This document shows, one piece after another, positions 56,790 to 64,000 of a stretch of 64,000 nt of DNA. Origin of the DNA: Noviherbaspirillum soli (GTDB lineage: Bacteria > Pseudomonadota > Gammaproteobacteria > Burkholderiales > Burkholderiaceae_D); contig NZ_JACYOX010000001.1 in NCBI RefSeq assembly GCF_015352955.1, positions 453,885 through 517,884 on the forward strand, read 5' to 3'. The notes under the pieces were generated by a model. The model saw nothing but the letters and a program-made list of their open reading frames with translations. It was not told the origin of the DNA and ran no database searches. The position numbers and the translations under genes were made by a program. The stretch's first letter is position 1. Every line of letters begins with the position of its first letter.

Positions 56790-57848
56790 TCAATGCCGGT
56801 GCTGATGATGAATGTCAGGCACATGCGCATGGCTATGGGTGATCGGCTCATGATCATGGGTGTGGGTGTGGGGCTCGCTGCCATCCCAGGCGAAATCATG
56901 TTTGTGCTGGTGATGCTCGTCGTGCATATGCGCATGGGCGTGCTGCATGGCAGTGTGCGTATGCCTGTGCACATGTCTTTCAGTCAGATGAAGCCAGATG
57001 CCGGCCGCCATCAGTATGCTGGCCACCCAGAAGCCCGAGCCCGGGATCTCCCGCAACATCAACAGGGAAATGGCCGCGCCGACAAAAGGCGCCGCGGAAA
57101 AATAGGCACCGGTGCGGGCCGCGCCGAGATTTCGCAAGGCAAGCACGAAAAAGACCAGGCTCAGGCCGTAGCCGCAAAACCCGATCACGGCGGCGCTCAG
57201 CATGCCGCCCAATGCGGGCAGCGGCGAACCCAGCGATAGCGCAATGGCCAGATTGACCAGCCCTGCCACGAGGCCCTTGATGCCAGCGATCTGGACCGCG
57301 TCGCTTGCCGAAATCTTGCGGGTCAGATTGTTATCGACGGCCCAGCAGAGGCAGGCGGCAACGATCGCCAGCGCGCCCCAGGGAACGCCGAATTGCGGCC
57401 GCTGCTCCCAGCCGAGGACCACGCCGCCCGCCACGATCAGCACCATGCCGGCGAAGATGCGGCGATCGAAGTTTTCCCTGAACACGAACCAGGCAAGCAT
57501 CGAGGTCAACACCCCTTCCATGTTCAGCAGCAGCGACGCGGCAGAAGCCGGCGTGCGGTTCAGGCCCAGCATCAGCAACACCGGCCCGGCAATGCCGCCA
57601 AACACAATGGCCCCGGCCAGCCATCGCAGATCGGCCCGCGATAGCCGGGCGCTGGCGGTCTGGTCGGGAGCCGGGCCAAGCGCTCGCAGGCAAAACCACG
57701 CCATCAAGCCAACGCCGCTGCCCAGATACAGCAGCGCAGCCAGCATCACCGGCGAGATGGCGCCAACCAGCGTTTTTGCAAAAGGTGTGCTGGCGCCGAA
57801 GCTGACAGCGGCCAGGAAGGCATAGGCAACACCGGCAGGCATGGTCAT
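56790..57848 (-). CDS. EamA/DMT-family transporter with a histidine-rich tail
   Basis: The 352-aa inner-membrane protein has ten hydrophobic segments in two EamA repeats (~5-145 and ~155-290), the drug/metabolite transporter fold. After the last segment come about 60 residues containing 23 histidines in HxH patterns (HRHTHTAMQHAHAHMHDEHH), ending in HHQHRH. Such His-rich stretches often bind zinc, nickel or cobalt in metal transporters, so metal or metal-chelate export is possible, but the substrate is not known. It starts with ATG at 57848 (a second ATG at 57842). Neighbours give no hint. Confidence 0.88.
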   Translation of the reverse strand: MTMPAGVAYAFLAAVSFGASTPFAKTLVGAISPVMLAALLYLGSGVGLMAWFCLRALGPAPDQTASARLSRADLRWLAGAIVFGGIAGPVLLMLGLNRTPASAASLLLNMEGVLTSMLAWFVFRENFDRRIFAGMVLIVAGGVVLGWEQRPQFGVPWGALAIVAACLCWAVDNNLTRKISASDAVQIAGIKGLVAGLVNLAIALSLGSPLPALGGMLSAAVIGFCGYGLSLVFFVLALRNLGAARTGAYFSAAPFVGAAISLLMLREIPGSGFWVASILMAAGIWLHLTERHVHRHTHTAMQHAHAHMHDEHHQHKHDFAWDGSEPHTHTHDHEPITHSHAHVPDIHHQHRH

Positions 57849-58071
57849 CGTTGCGGCAAGCAGGAATCAGGACGCAGGTTCATCGGCGCTTTCAAGGACG
57901 TGGACAGATCCGTGGACACGAATAGACGATCAGCGTAACGCGGATGCCGCCTCATCCGGCCGGCAAGGAGCATGCCCTCCGTTTTGCCGCAAACATGTTC
58001 CGATTTTTATGGGCGACAACCCATCCGAATATCGCCTATGCTATCGGCAAAAAACAAGGGAACCAGTCATT

Positions 58072-58461
58072 ATGTCAATCAGCGAATCCGTCCGGGCATG
58101 GGCCAGGCGCATCAAGCGCGACGCGGTGATGCTCTGGTTTGCGCGCCGGCATCGGGACACGCCGTTTCTGGCCAAGGCCCTGTGCGTGTTTACTGTCGCC
58201 TACGCGCTGAGCCCGATCGACCTGATTCCGGACTTCGTGCCGGTGCTGGGGTATGTCGACGATGCATTGCTGCTGCCCTCGCTGATCTGGCTGGCGGTGC
58301 GCATGCTGCCCGCCCATGTGATCGAGCAATGCCGCGCTCAGGCGGAGGAATGGATGGCCAGGGAAAAGGCCAAGCCCAGGAGCTATGCCGGGGCGATAGC
58401 GATCGTGGCCATCTGGCTTGGCGCCTTGTATCTGTGCTGGTGGTGGTATCAGGCGCGCTGA
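58072..58461 (+). CDS. DUF1232 (YkvA-like) membrane protein
   Basis: The 129-aa protein has the DUF1232 signature: AYALSPIDLIPDFVPVLGYVDDALLLP within a hydrophobic centre, and a second hydrophobic segment near the C-terminus (AIAIVAIWLGALYLCWWWY). The family is small, membrane-associated and without known function. Start ATG 58072 follows a weak AAGG sequence. The longer frame upstream is non-coding. Confidence 0.85.
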   Translation: MSISESVRAWARRIKRDAVMLWFARRHRDTPFLAKALCVFTVAYALSPIDLIPDFVPVLGYVDDALLLPSLIWLAVRMLPAHVIEQCRAQAEEWMAREKAKPRSYAGAIAIVAIWLGALYLCWWWYQAR

Positions 58462-58474
58462 AACAATGCGCCGG

Positions 58475-58509
58475 AAAAAAACGAAAGGCCCGCATTTGCG
58501 GGCCTTTCG
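58475..58509 (-). terminator. Terminator of tRNA-fMet
   Basis: A 12-bp perfect stem (58482-58493 with 58498-58509, 4-base loop) is followed on the minus strand by seven T (58475-58481). It lies 10 bases after the tRNA 3' end and may also end transcription of the convergent DUF1232 gene. Confidence 0.85.
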
Positions 58510-58519
58510 AAATGAATCC

Positions 58520-58596
<77 letters not shown>

Positions 58597-58700
58597 TCTG
58601 AAGGCATCGATTATATACAAGGCTGAAGTCAATTGCAAACCCATGGCGCTTTTGGGAGCAGTGTTACACTCTTCGCCTGATCATGACTACTCTGCCACCC

Positions 58701-59273
58701 ATGAAATTCTGTTCGGAATGCGCCCATCCTGTCACCCAGACAATTCCCCAGGACGACAACCGGCTGCGCGATGTATGCACGCAATGCGGCACCATTCACT
58801 ATCAGAATCCGAAGATGGTGATTGGCTCCGTGCCCTTATGGAAAGCGGACGGCGAAACCAAGGTATTGCTGTGCCGGCGTGCGATTGAACCCCGCTACGG
58901 CTACTGGACGCTGCCGGCCGGCTTCATGGAGAACGCCGAGACCACCTCGCAAGCCGCGGCCCGCGAGACCGAGGAGGAAGCCGGCGCACGGATCGAACTT
59001 CACCAGCTTTTTTCGCTGCTCAATGTGCCGCATGTGCACCAGGTTCACATGTTCTATCTCGCGACCCTGCTCGACCTGGACTACCAGGCAGGCGTCGAAA
59101 GCCTGGAAGTGAAACTGTTTTCCGAGAACGAGATTCCGTGGGACGACATCGCCTTCCCCACCATCAGCCAGACCCTGCGCTTCCTGTTCGAGGATCTCGC
59201 CCGCATCCGTAACGGCGAAGGCGAGTTCCGCTTCCATACGCGCGACATCACCAGGCCGATGCGCCAGCCTTGA
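58701..59273 (+). CDS. NUDIX hydrolase with an N-terminal zinc ribbon
   Basis: The product is 190 aa from ATG 58701 (or 196 from 58683; neither has a clear ribosome binding site, MKFCSECAH is the usual family start). An N-terminal zinc ribbon has CSEC...CTQC. The NUDIX box is intact: GFMENAETTSQAAARETEEE followed by AGA, matching GX5EX7REXXEEXG. Such proteins hydrolyse pyrophosphate bonds, for example in NADH, ADP-ribose or FAD; the substrate here is not determined. It lies just after the initiator tRNA and converges with amt. Confidence 0.92.
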   Translation: MKFCSECAHPVTQTIPQDDNRLRDVCTQCGTIHYQNPKMVIGSVPLWKADGETKVLLCRRAIEPRYGYWTLPAGFMENAETTSQAAARETEEEAGARIELHQLFSLLNVPHVHQVHMFYLATLLDLDYQAGVESLEVKLFSENEIPWDDIAFPTISQTLRFLFEDLARIRNGEGEFRFHTRDITRPMRQP

Positions 59274-59300
59274 GAAGGCGGCAGCGCGTCGGCCGGCAGA

Positions 59301-60503
59301 TCACCAGTTGGTTTCCCGCTCGGGCGATGCCGAAATCCGGTGTATGGACAGGTCGGCGCCGTTGAATTCCTCTTCCGCGTCCAGACGCAGGCCGAGCAGT
59401 TTCTTCAGCAGGCCATAAATCGCGAAGCTGCCCGCCAGCGCAATGGCCACGCCCAGCAGCGTGCCGGCCACCTGGGAAAGCAGCGAGACGCCGCCCAGGC
59501 CGCCAAGGCTCTTGGCGCCAAAGATGCCGGCGGCAATGCCGCCCCAGGCGCCGCACAGGCCATGCAGGGGCCAAACGCCCAGCACGTCGTCGATCTTCCA
59601 CTTGTTCTGGGTCAGGGTGAACATCCACACAAAGATTGCGCCTGCCATGCCGCCAGTGACCAGCGCGCCGAGCGGATGCATCAGGTCGGAGCCGGCGCAG
59701 ACGGCCACCAGCCCGGCCAACGGGCCGTTATGCGCGAAACCTGGATCGTTCTTGCCCAGCATGACCGCCACCAGCGTGCCGCCGACCATGGCCATCAGGG
59801 AGTTGATCGCGACCAGGCCGTTGATCTTGTCCAGTGTCTGCGCGCTCATCACATTGAATCCGAACCAGCCCACGGTCAGGATCCATGCGCCCAGCGCCAG
59901 GAAGGGAATGCTCGACGGCGGATGGGCCGCGATCGCGCCCTCCTTGGTATAGCGTCCGCGCCGCGCGCCCAGCAGCAGCACCGCCGGCAGCGCAGCCCAA
60001 CCGCCAAAGGCATGCACCACCACGGAGCCGGCAAAATCATGAAATTCCGCGCCGAAAAGTGCGTTCAGGCCAGCCTGCATGCCAAATCGCTGGTTCCAGG
60101 CGATGCCTTCGAAAAAGGGATAGACCAGGCCGACCAGCAGTGCGGTGGCAATCGACTGCGGATGAAAACGCGCCCGCTCGGCAATGCCGCCGGAAATAAT
60201 CGCGGGGATCGCCGCCGCAAAGGTGAGCAGAAAAAAGAACTTGACCAGGTCAAAGCCGCTGCGCTGGACCAGGGTGTCGGCGCCGACGAAAAAGCTCACA
60301 CCATAGGCCACGCTGTAGCCGACAAAGAAATAGGCAATCGTCGAAATCGCGAAATCGACTAAGATTTTGACCAGCGCATTGACCTGGTTCTTGCGCCGGA
60401 CGGTTCCCAGTTCAAGAAAGGCAAAGCCGGCATGCATTGCCAGAATCATGATTGCGCCGAGCAGAATAAACAGCGTGTCAGCGCTGTGCTTCAAGGGTTC
60501 CAT
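59301..60503 (-). CDS. amt: Ammonium transporter Amt
   Basis: The 400-aa inner-membrane channel has 11 hydrophobic segments. Signatures are AFLELGTVRRKNQVN, FAGSVVVHAFGG (first pore His), CAGSDLMHPLGALVTGG, and WPLHGLCGAWGG (second pore His). Amt conducts ammonium as NH3/NH4+ and is controlled by PII proteins in many bacteria. No glnK gene is adjacent, unlike the usual glnK-amtB arrangement. The ATG is preceded by GGGAG, and two sigma-54-like motifs lie upstream. Confidence 0.93.
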   Translation of the reverse strand: MEPLKHSADTLFILLGAIMILAMHAGFAFLELGTVRRKNQVNALVKILVDFAISTIAYFFVGYSVAYGVSFFVGADTLVQRSGFDLVKFFFLLTFAAAIPAIISGGIAERARFHPQSIATALLVGLVYPFFEGIAWNQRFGMQAGLNALFGAEFHDFAGSVVVHAFGGWAALPAVLLLGARRGRYTKEGAIAAHPPSSIPFLALGAWILTVGWFGFNVMSAQTLDKINGLVAINSLMAMVGGTLVAVMLGKNDPGFAHNGPLAGLVAVCAGSDLMHPLGALVTGGMAGAIFVWMFTLTQNKWKIDDVLGVWPLHGLCGAWGGIAAGIFGAKSLGGLGGVSLLSQVAGTLLGVAIALAGSFAIYGLLKKLLGLRLDAEEEFNGADLSIHRISASPERETNW

Positions 60504-60552
60504 CCAAAAACTCCCAATTTAAGTGCAGAATAAAAATTTGACTGCCGGAAAA

Positions 60553-60591
60553 AGCAATTTTCATTCCCAAATTGGTGCAAAAGATAAACCC
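60553..60591 (-). promoter_or_regulatory. Candidate sigma-54 promoter elements of amt
   Basis: On the minus strand two motifs obey the GG-N10-GC spacing of sigma-54: GGGAATGAAAATTGCT (60568-60553) and GGGTTTATCTTTTGCA (60591-60576). Both have the TTGC half, but lack the CAC part of the -24 element. The nearer one is ~50 bases from the amt start. Nitrogen control of amt genes by NtrC/sigma-54 is common. Confidence 0.35.
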
Positions 60592-60685
60592 TTGAATTGA
60601 TTGACTTTTAAAAACAGCAAGAAAGACGGTTAAATAGGACGCACCATGTCAGTGCTTCATGACGGTGCAAAAAATGCGAGGCAAG

Positions 60686-61420
60686 ATGATTCCCTGGTTA
60701 GACAGCAACAGCCCCTTTCCCGATGTTTCCACCGCCCTGACCGAGGCCGACGGCGCCGCCGGCCTGCTCGCAGCCGGAGCAGACCTGTCGCCATGGCGGC
60801 TGCTGCAGGCTTATCAACATGGCATTTTCCCCTGGTATTCCGAGGGGCAACCCATCCTGTGGTGGAGCACCGATCCGCGCATGGTGCTCCGCACGGATCA
60901 CTTCAAGCTGTCCGCAAGCCTGAAAAAAACCCTGCGCCGCATCGCCAGAAGCCGGGCCGAGGGCGGTCCGTGGCAGGTGAAGTTCGACTCCGCATTCGAA
61001 GCCGTGGTGCGTGCCTGCGCCGCGCCGCGCCGGGACGGCGCGGGCACCTGGATATCGGAAGACATCGTCCGGGGCTATACCGGCCTGCACCGCATGGGAT
61101 ATGCGCATTCCTCCGAACTATGGCGCGACGGCAGGCTGGTCGGCGGCGCCTATGGCGTATGCATAGGGCGAATGTTTTATGGCGAATCGATGTTCGCACG
61201 CGAAACCGACGCTTCCAAGGTGGCGCTGGCCTATCTTGTCCATTTCCTGAAACTCCATGGCGTGACCATGGTCGACTGTCAGCAGGAGACCGGGCACCTC
61301 GCCTCGCTGGGCGCCGCGCCCATGCCGCGCGCTGCGTTCCTCGCCCATTTGCGGCAGGCGGTCAAGCTGCCGCCCATCACGGACTGGCGCCCGGTGGATC
61401 CTGTGCAAGCTCCCGCCTGA
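60686..61420 (+). CDS. aat: Leucyl/phenylalanyl-tRNA-protein transferase
   Basis: The 244-aa enzyme adds Leu or Phe to N-terminal Arg or Lys of proteins, creating N-degrons for ClpS/ClpAP. Signatures are [42 protein letters not shown], and [17 protein letters not shown]...[13 protein letters not shown] 60686 follows GAGG at five bases. It is followed by bpt, which handles Asp/Glu N-degrons, so both tiers of the bacterial N-end rule are together. Confidence 0.97.
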   Translation: MIPWLDSNSPFPDVSTALTEADGAAGLLAAGADLSPWRLLQAYQHGIFPWYSEGQPILWWSTDPRMVLRTDHFKLSASLKKTLRRIARSRAEGGPWQVKFDSAFEAVVRACAAPRRDGAGTWISEDIVRGYTGLHRMGYAHSSELWRDGRLVGGAYGVCIGRMFYGESMFARETDASKVALAYLVHFLKLHGVTMVDCQQETGHLASLGAAPMPRAAFLAHLRQAVKLPPITDWRPVDPVQAPA

Positions 61421-61488
61421 AACTTTTGCTTCAGGCCAGTGGCCGGTGTACATTAGGCCGTCAATTTGTTGTCAAACCGGTATGCACG

Positions 61489-62217
61489 ATGACGCATCTT
61501 AAAGACCTTCCCTTTTCCACTCTGCAGTTCTACGCGACGGCGCCCTATCCATGCAGCTACCTTGAACAGAGGCAGGCGCGATCGCAAGTTGCAACCCCGT
61601 CCCACCTGATCAATGCCGACGTCTATTCGGAACTGGTCAAGAACGGCTTCCGGCGCAGCGGCATCTTCACCTACCGGCCTTATTGCGATGGCTGCCAGGC
61701 CTGTACGCCGGTGCGGGTGCATGCCTGGCACTTCCAGCCGAACCGCAGCCAGCGCCGTGCCTGGAACCGGCACGGACATCTGAATGCGCTGATCACCAAC
61801 CTGGCCTATGTCCACGAGCATTACGACCTCTACCTGCGCTACCAGTCGGCGCGGCACGCCGGCGGCGGCATGGATCAGGACAGCCGCGACCAGTATGCGC
61901 AGTTCCTGCTGCAGAGCAAGGTCAACACCCGGCTGGTGGAATTTCGCGAACCGGACGGCAAGCTGGTCATGGTCAGCATCATCGACGTGCTCGATGACGG
62001 ATTGTCCTCGGTCTACACCTTCTACGACCCGGATGTGCCGGGCGCCAGCTTCGGCACCTACAACGTGCTGTGGCAGATCGCCCAGGCGCGCACGCTGGAC
62101 ATTCCCTATGTCTATCTTGGCTACTGGATAGAAAAGAGCCCGAAGATGGCCTACAAGATCAATTTCCGGCCGATCGAGGCCTTGCGCGGCGGCGCCTGGT
62201 CGGAGATGGGGGGCTGA
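61489..62217 (+). CDS. bpt: Aspartate/glutamate leucyl-transferase Bpt
   Basis: The 242-aa arginyltransferase-like enzyme transfers Leu to N-terminal Asp or Glu. Signatures are [38 protein letters not shown] (cysteine motif), and [23 protein letters not shown] 61489 has a weak ribosome binding site. The gene follows aat by 68 bases and is followed by pyrD, the standard betaproteobacterial order. Confidence 0.96.
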   Translation: MTHLKDLPFSTLQFYATAPYPCSYLEQRQARSQVATPSHLINADVYSELVKNGFRRSGIFTYRPYCDGCQACTPVRVHAWHFQPNRSQRRAWNRHGHLNALITNLAYVHEHYDLYLRYQSARHAGGGMDQDSRDQYAQFLLQSKVNTRLVEFREPDGKLVMVSIIDVLDDGLSSVYTFYDPDVPGASFGTYNVLWQIAQARTLDIPYVYLGYWIEKSPKMAYKINFRPIEALRGGAWSEMGG

Positions 62218-62271
62218 TCGGGCGGTGAGGGCCGGCTACAATAGCGGCTGCGCAATTTTCCCCTCCCGACC

Positions 62272-63315
62272 GTGTCCGACAAATTTCTCTACGCCCTCGC
62301 CCGCCCGCTGCTGTTCTCCCTGGACCCCGAAGAAGCCCATAACCTGACCCTGCCGGCGCTGCGCCGTGCGGCCGGCCTGGGCGTGACACGGCTGCTGCGC
62401 CGTCCGCTGCCCGATCCGCGCACGGTGATGGGCATCTCCTTTCCCAACCCGGTCGGCCTGGCTGCCGGCCTGGACAAGGATGGCGCCTATATCGACGGCC
62501 TGGCGGCGCTGGGCTTTGGCTTCATTGAAGTCGGCACGGTCACGCCACGGGCGCAGCCCGGCAATCCCAAGCCGCGCATGTTCCGGCTGCCCGAGGCCAA
62601 TGCCATCATCAACCGCATGGGCTTTAACAATGGCGGCGTCGACGCCTTCGTGCGCAACGTGCAGGCGTCGAGGTTCTACCGCAACCGCGAAGGCGTGCTG
62701 GGCCTGAACATCGGGAAGAATGCCGACACGCCGATCGAGCGGGCTGCCGACGACTACCTGATCTGCCTGGAAAAAGTCTATCCGTATGCCAGCTATGTGA
62801 CGGTCAATATCTCCTCGCCCAACACCAAGAACCTGCGCCAGTTGCAGGGCGCATCCGAACTCGATGCGCTGCTGTCGACATTGAAGGATGCCCAGCAGCG
62901 TCTCGCCGACAAGCACAAGCGCTATGTGCCGATCGCGCTGAAGATCGCGCCGGACGTCGATGGCGAACAGGTGAAGAACATTGCCGACGCATTGCTGCGG
63001 CACCGTTTTGACGCGGTAATCGCGACCAACACCACCATCACGCGGGAGGCGGTCAAGGGCATGGCCCACGCTGAGGAAGCGGGTGGCCTGTCCGGCGCGC
63101 CGGTGTTCGAAGCCTCGAATCAGGTGATCCGGGCATTGAAGGCAGAACTCGGGGATACGGTGCCCATCATTGGCGTCGGCGGCATCCTCTCGGGCGCGGA
63201 TGCGCGCGCCAAGGTAGAGGCCGGTGCAAAGCTGGTTCAGTTGTACAGCGGGCTGATCTACCGTGGTCCGGCGTTGATCCGGGAATGCGCGGATGCGTTG
63301 CGTGGACGGGGATGA
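62272..63315 (+). CDS. pyrD: Dihydroorotate dehydrogenase (quinone), class 2
   Basis: The 347-aa FMN enzyme oxidises dihydroorotate to orotate in pyrimidine synthesis, passing electrons to the quinone pool; the N-terminal helices ([13 protein letters not shown]) attach it to the inner membrane. Motifs are [59 protein letters not shown] with the catalytic Ser, ATNTTI and IGVGGI. The start is a GTG at 62272. It is last in the aat-bpt-pyrD cluster. Confidence 0.96.
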   Translation: MSDKFLYALARPLLFSLDPEEAHNLTLPALRRAAGLGVTRLLRRPLPDPRTVMGISFPNPVGLAAGLDKDGAYIDGLAALGFGFIEVGTVTPRAQPGNPKPRMFRLPEANAIINRMGFNNGGVDAFVRNVQASRFYRNREGVLGLNIGKNADTPIERAADDYLICLEKVYPYASYVTVNISSPNTKNLRQLQGASELDALLSTLKDAQQRLADKHKRYVPIALKIAPDVDGEQVKNIADALLRHRFDAVIATNTTITREAVKGMAHAEEAGGLSGAPVFEASNQVIRALKAELGDTVPIIGVGGILSGADARAKVEAGAKLVQLYSGLIYRGPALIRECADALRGRG

Positions 63316-63806
63316 TGTGACGGTTGGGACGCATGTCGCTGGTTCGATGCCCTGCCTGGGCACCTGCCGTGATCAAGCGTTCCTGGTTCGTGATGCGGGA
63401 CGCCATAGCAGCCTGGATCGCAGCATATAGGGTATGCGACCTGCTCCGCCTTGATCGGCGATTTGCTGAAAGGCGGCTTTGAGAGGCGCATCCCATGGGT
63501 GAAATTGCCGTTGGTTTCCCGTTCGACTCCCCATTGAGCGCGCCGTCTCAGCGGGCACGCAGAGGACAAGCTACGACGTCTGTCGTAGGGAGCAATACCC
63601 CCGAAGGGAATTGCGCCATTGGCTGATCAAGAAAATCGACCAACGATACCATCCTGATTTGCGCAGGGTAGCGAGTTCAGCCGCGCCCTGCTGCGTTACA
63701 ACTGACACGTCGACCCTAGGGCGCGGGGCGCAATCATCGGCTTGCCTTTTTTTGCCTCTCGTTTTTTGCAAAGCGGTATGTGTCAAGGTAGTTGTCGCCA
63801 AATTAG
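63316..63806. other. Intergenic stretch between pyrD and an IS element
   Basis: These ~490 bases contain no credible gene. They hold one copy of the dispersed hairpin repeat (63585-63617) and, near 63770-63806, the probable outer end of the IS element. Confidence 0.5.
63585..63617. repeat. Dispersed hairpin repeat, single copy
   Basis: GTAGGGAGCAATACCCCCGA followed by AGGGAATTGCGCC resembles the palindromes at 26356-26382, 26610-26636 and 26687-26715, with a few mismatches. It shows that the hairpin family is dispersed in the genome. Confidence 0.65.
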
Positions 63807-64000
63807 TCATGCAGCACGTGGCATCGCGGCCGGCAAAGCCTCCTTTCGCTCGGGGTTCAGATACACCACCTCGTCAAGATCCCAATGGCGCACGGCGCCT
63901 GCCCAGCGCTGCGGCTTGGCGGCCCGGGCGGCTTGATAGACCGCCTTGCGATGGGCCAGCAGCTGGTCCGCCTGGCCACGATGACGCTGATCCGGCGTCA
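63807..64000 (-). mobile_element. IS3-family transposase, 3' end (partial)
   Basis: The frame enters from the right edge and stops at 63807-63809. Its ~64 C-terminal residues have the ending typical of IS3-group integrase domains: TPDQRHRGQADQLLAHRKAV, RAAKPQRW and WDLDEVVYLNPER. Just past the stop the sequence GGCGACAACTACCTTGACA may be the element's terminal repeat. The rest of the element and its other end lie outside the window, so activity cannot be judged. Confidence 0.8.

Noticed and set aside
63571..63810. 79-codon minus-strand frame beyond the IS end
   Set aside because: It starts inside the transposase stop region and runs through the hairpin repeat; likely chance.

Overview
The window is about 65% GC chromosomal DNA from a betaproteobacterium, most likely Burkholderiales and probably Oxalobacteraceae (Herbaspirillum/Noviherbaspirillum/Massilia-like). 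The evidence is the rimP-nusA-infB-rbfA-truB order, the aat-bpt-pyrD cluster, the scpB-rluB pair, and the URC pyrimidine operon. The family-level placement is inferred from gene content; no marker gene was compared computationally.

Layout. 1-11.1 kb is a mixed accessory region. A frameshifted gene runs off the left edge. Next comes its intact paralogue, a 594-aa ankyrin protein with a candidate caspase-like (clan CD) His/Cys dyad. An aminotransferase/Rid pair, an unrecognised 691-aa protein, htpG with a sigma-32-type promoter, and a leucine-rich-repeat (LRR) protein follow. 11.6-24.6 kb holds small metabolic, transport and repair genes (GFA, panE, DUF29, MFS, a hypoxanthine/uracil-DNA glycosylase, a spermidine-synthase-like protein, a lone GspE-type ATPase, HDOD-GGDEF, pldA, SDR, FUSC). 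24.6-26.9 kb holds a second, NLR-like LRR protein and a tandemly duplicated hairpin repeat.

26.9-32.8 kb is sensory: a substrate-binding protein coupled to a hybrid histidine kinase, then a chemoreceptor. 32.9-37.9 kb is a five-gene pyrimidine-salvage/URC-degradation operon (Urc1, Urc4/DUF1688, upp, a RutR-like TetR regulator, a cytosine deaminase) with a RutR-like palindrome upstream. 38.2-42.3 kb has a GAF/degenerate-GGDEF protein, btuB under a cobalamin riboswitch, and an IclR regulator. 42.5-53.4 kb is core translation and chromosome biology (typA, truB, rbfA, infB, nusA, rimP, rluB-like, scpB). 53.7-63.3 kb holds a GGDEF/EAL protein, an EamA transporter with a histidine-rich tail, DUF1232, initiator tRNA-fMet, a NUDIX hydrolase, amt, aat, bpt and pyrD. 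The window ends in the 3' part of an IS3-family transposase.

The most unusual content is the set of four or five eukaryotic-like or unrecognised proteins (ankyrin/clan-CD pair, two LRR proteins, one orphan). They look like secreted effectors, but no secretion system is in the window, so that role is an inference.
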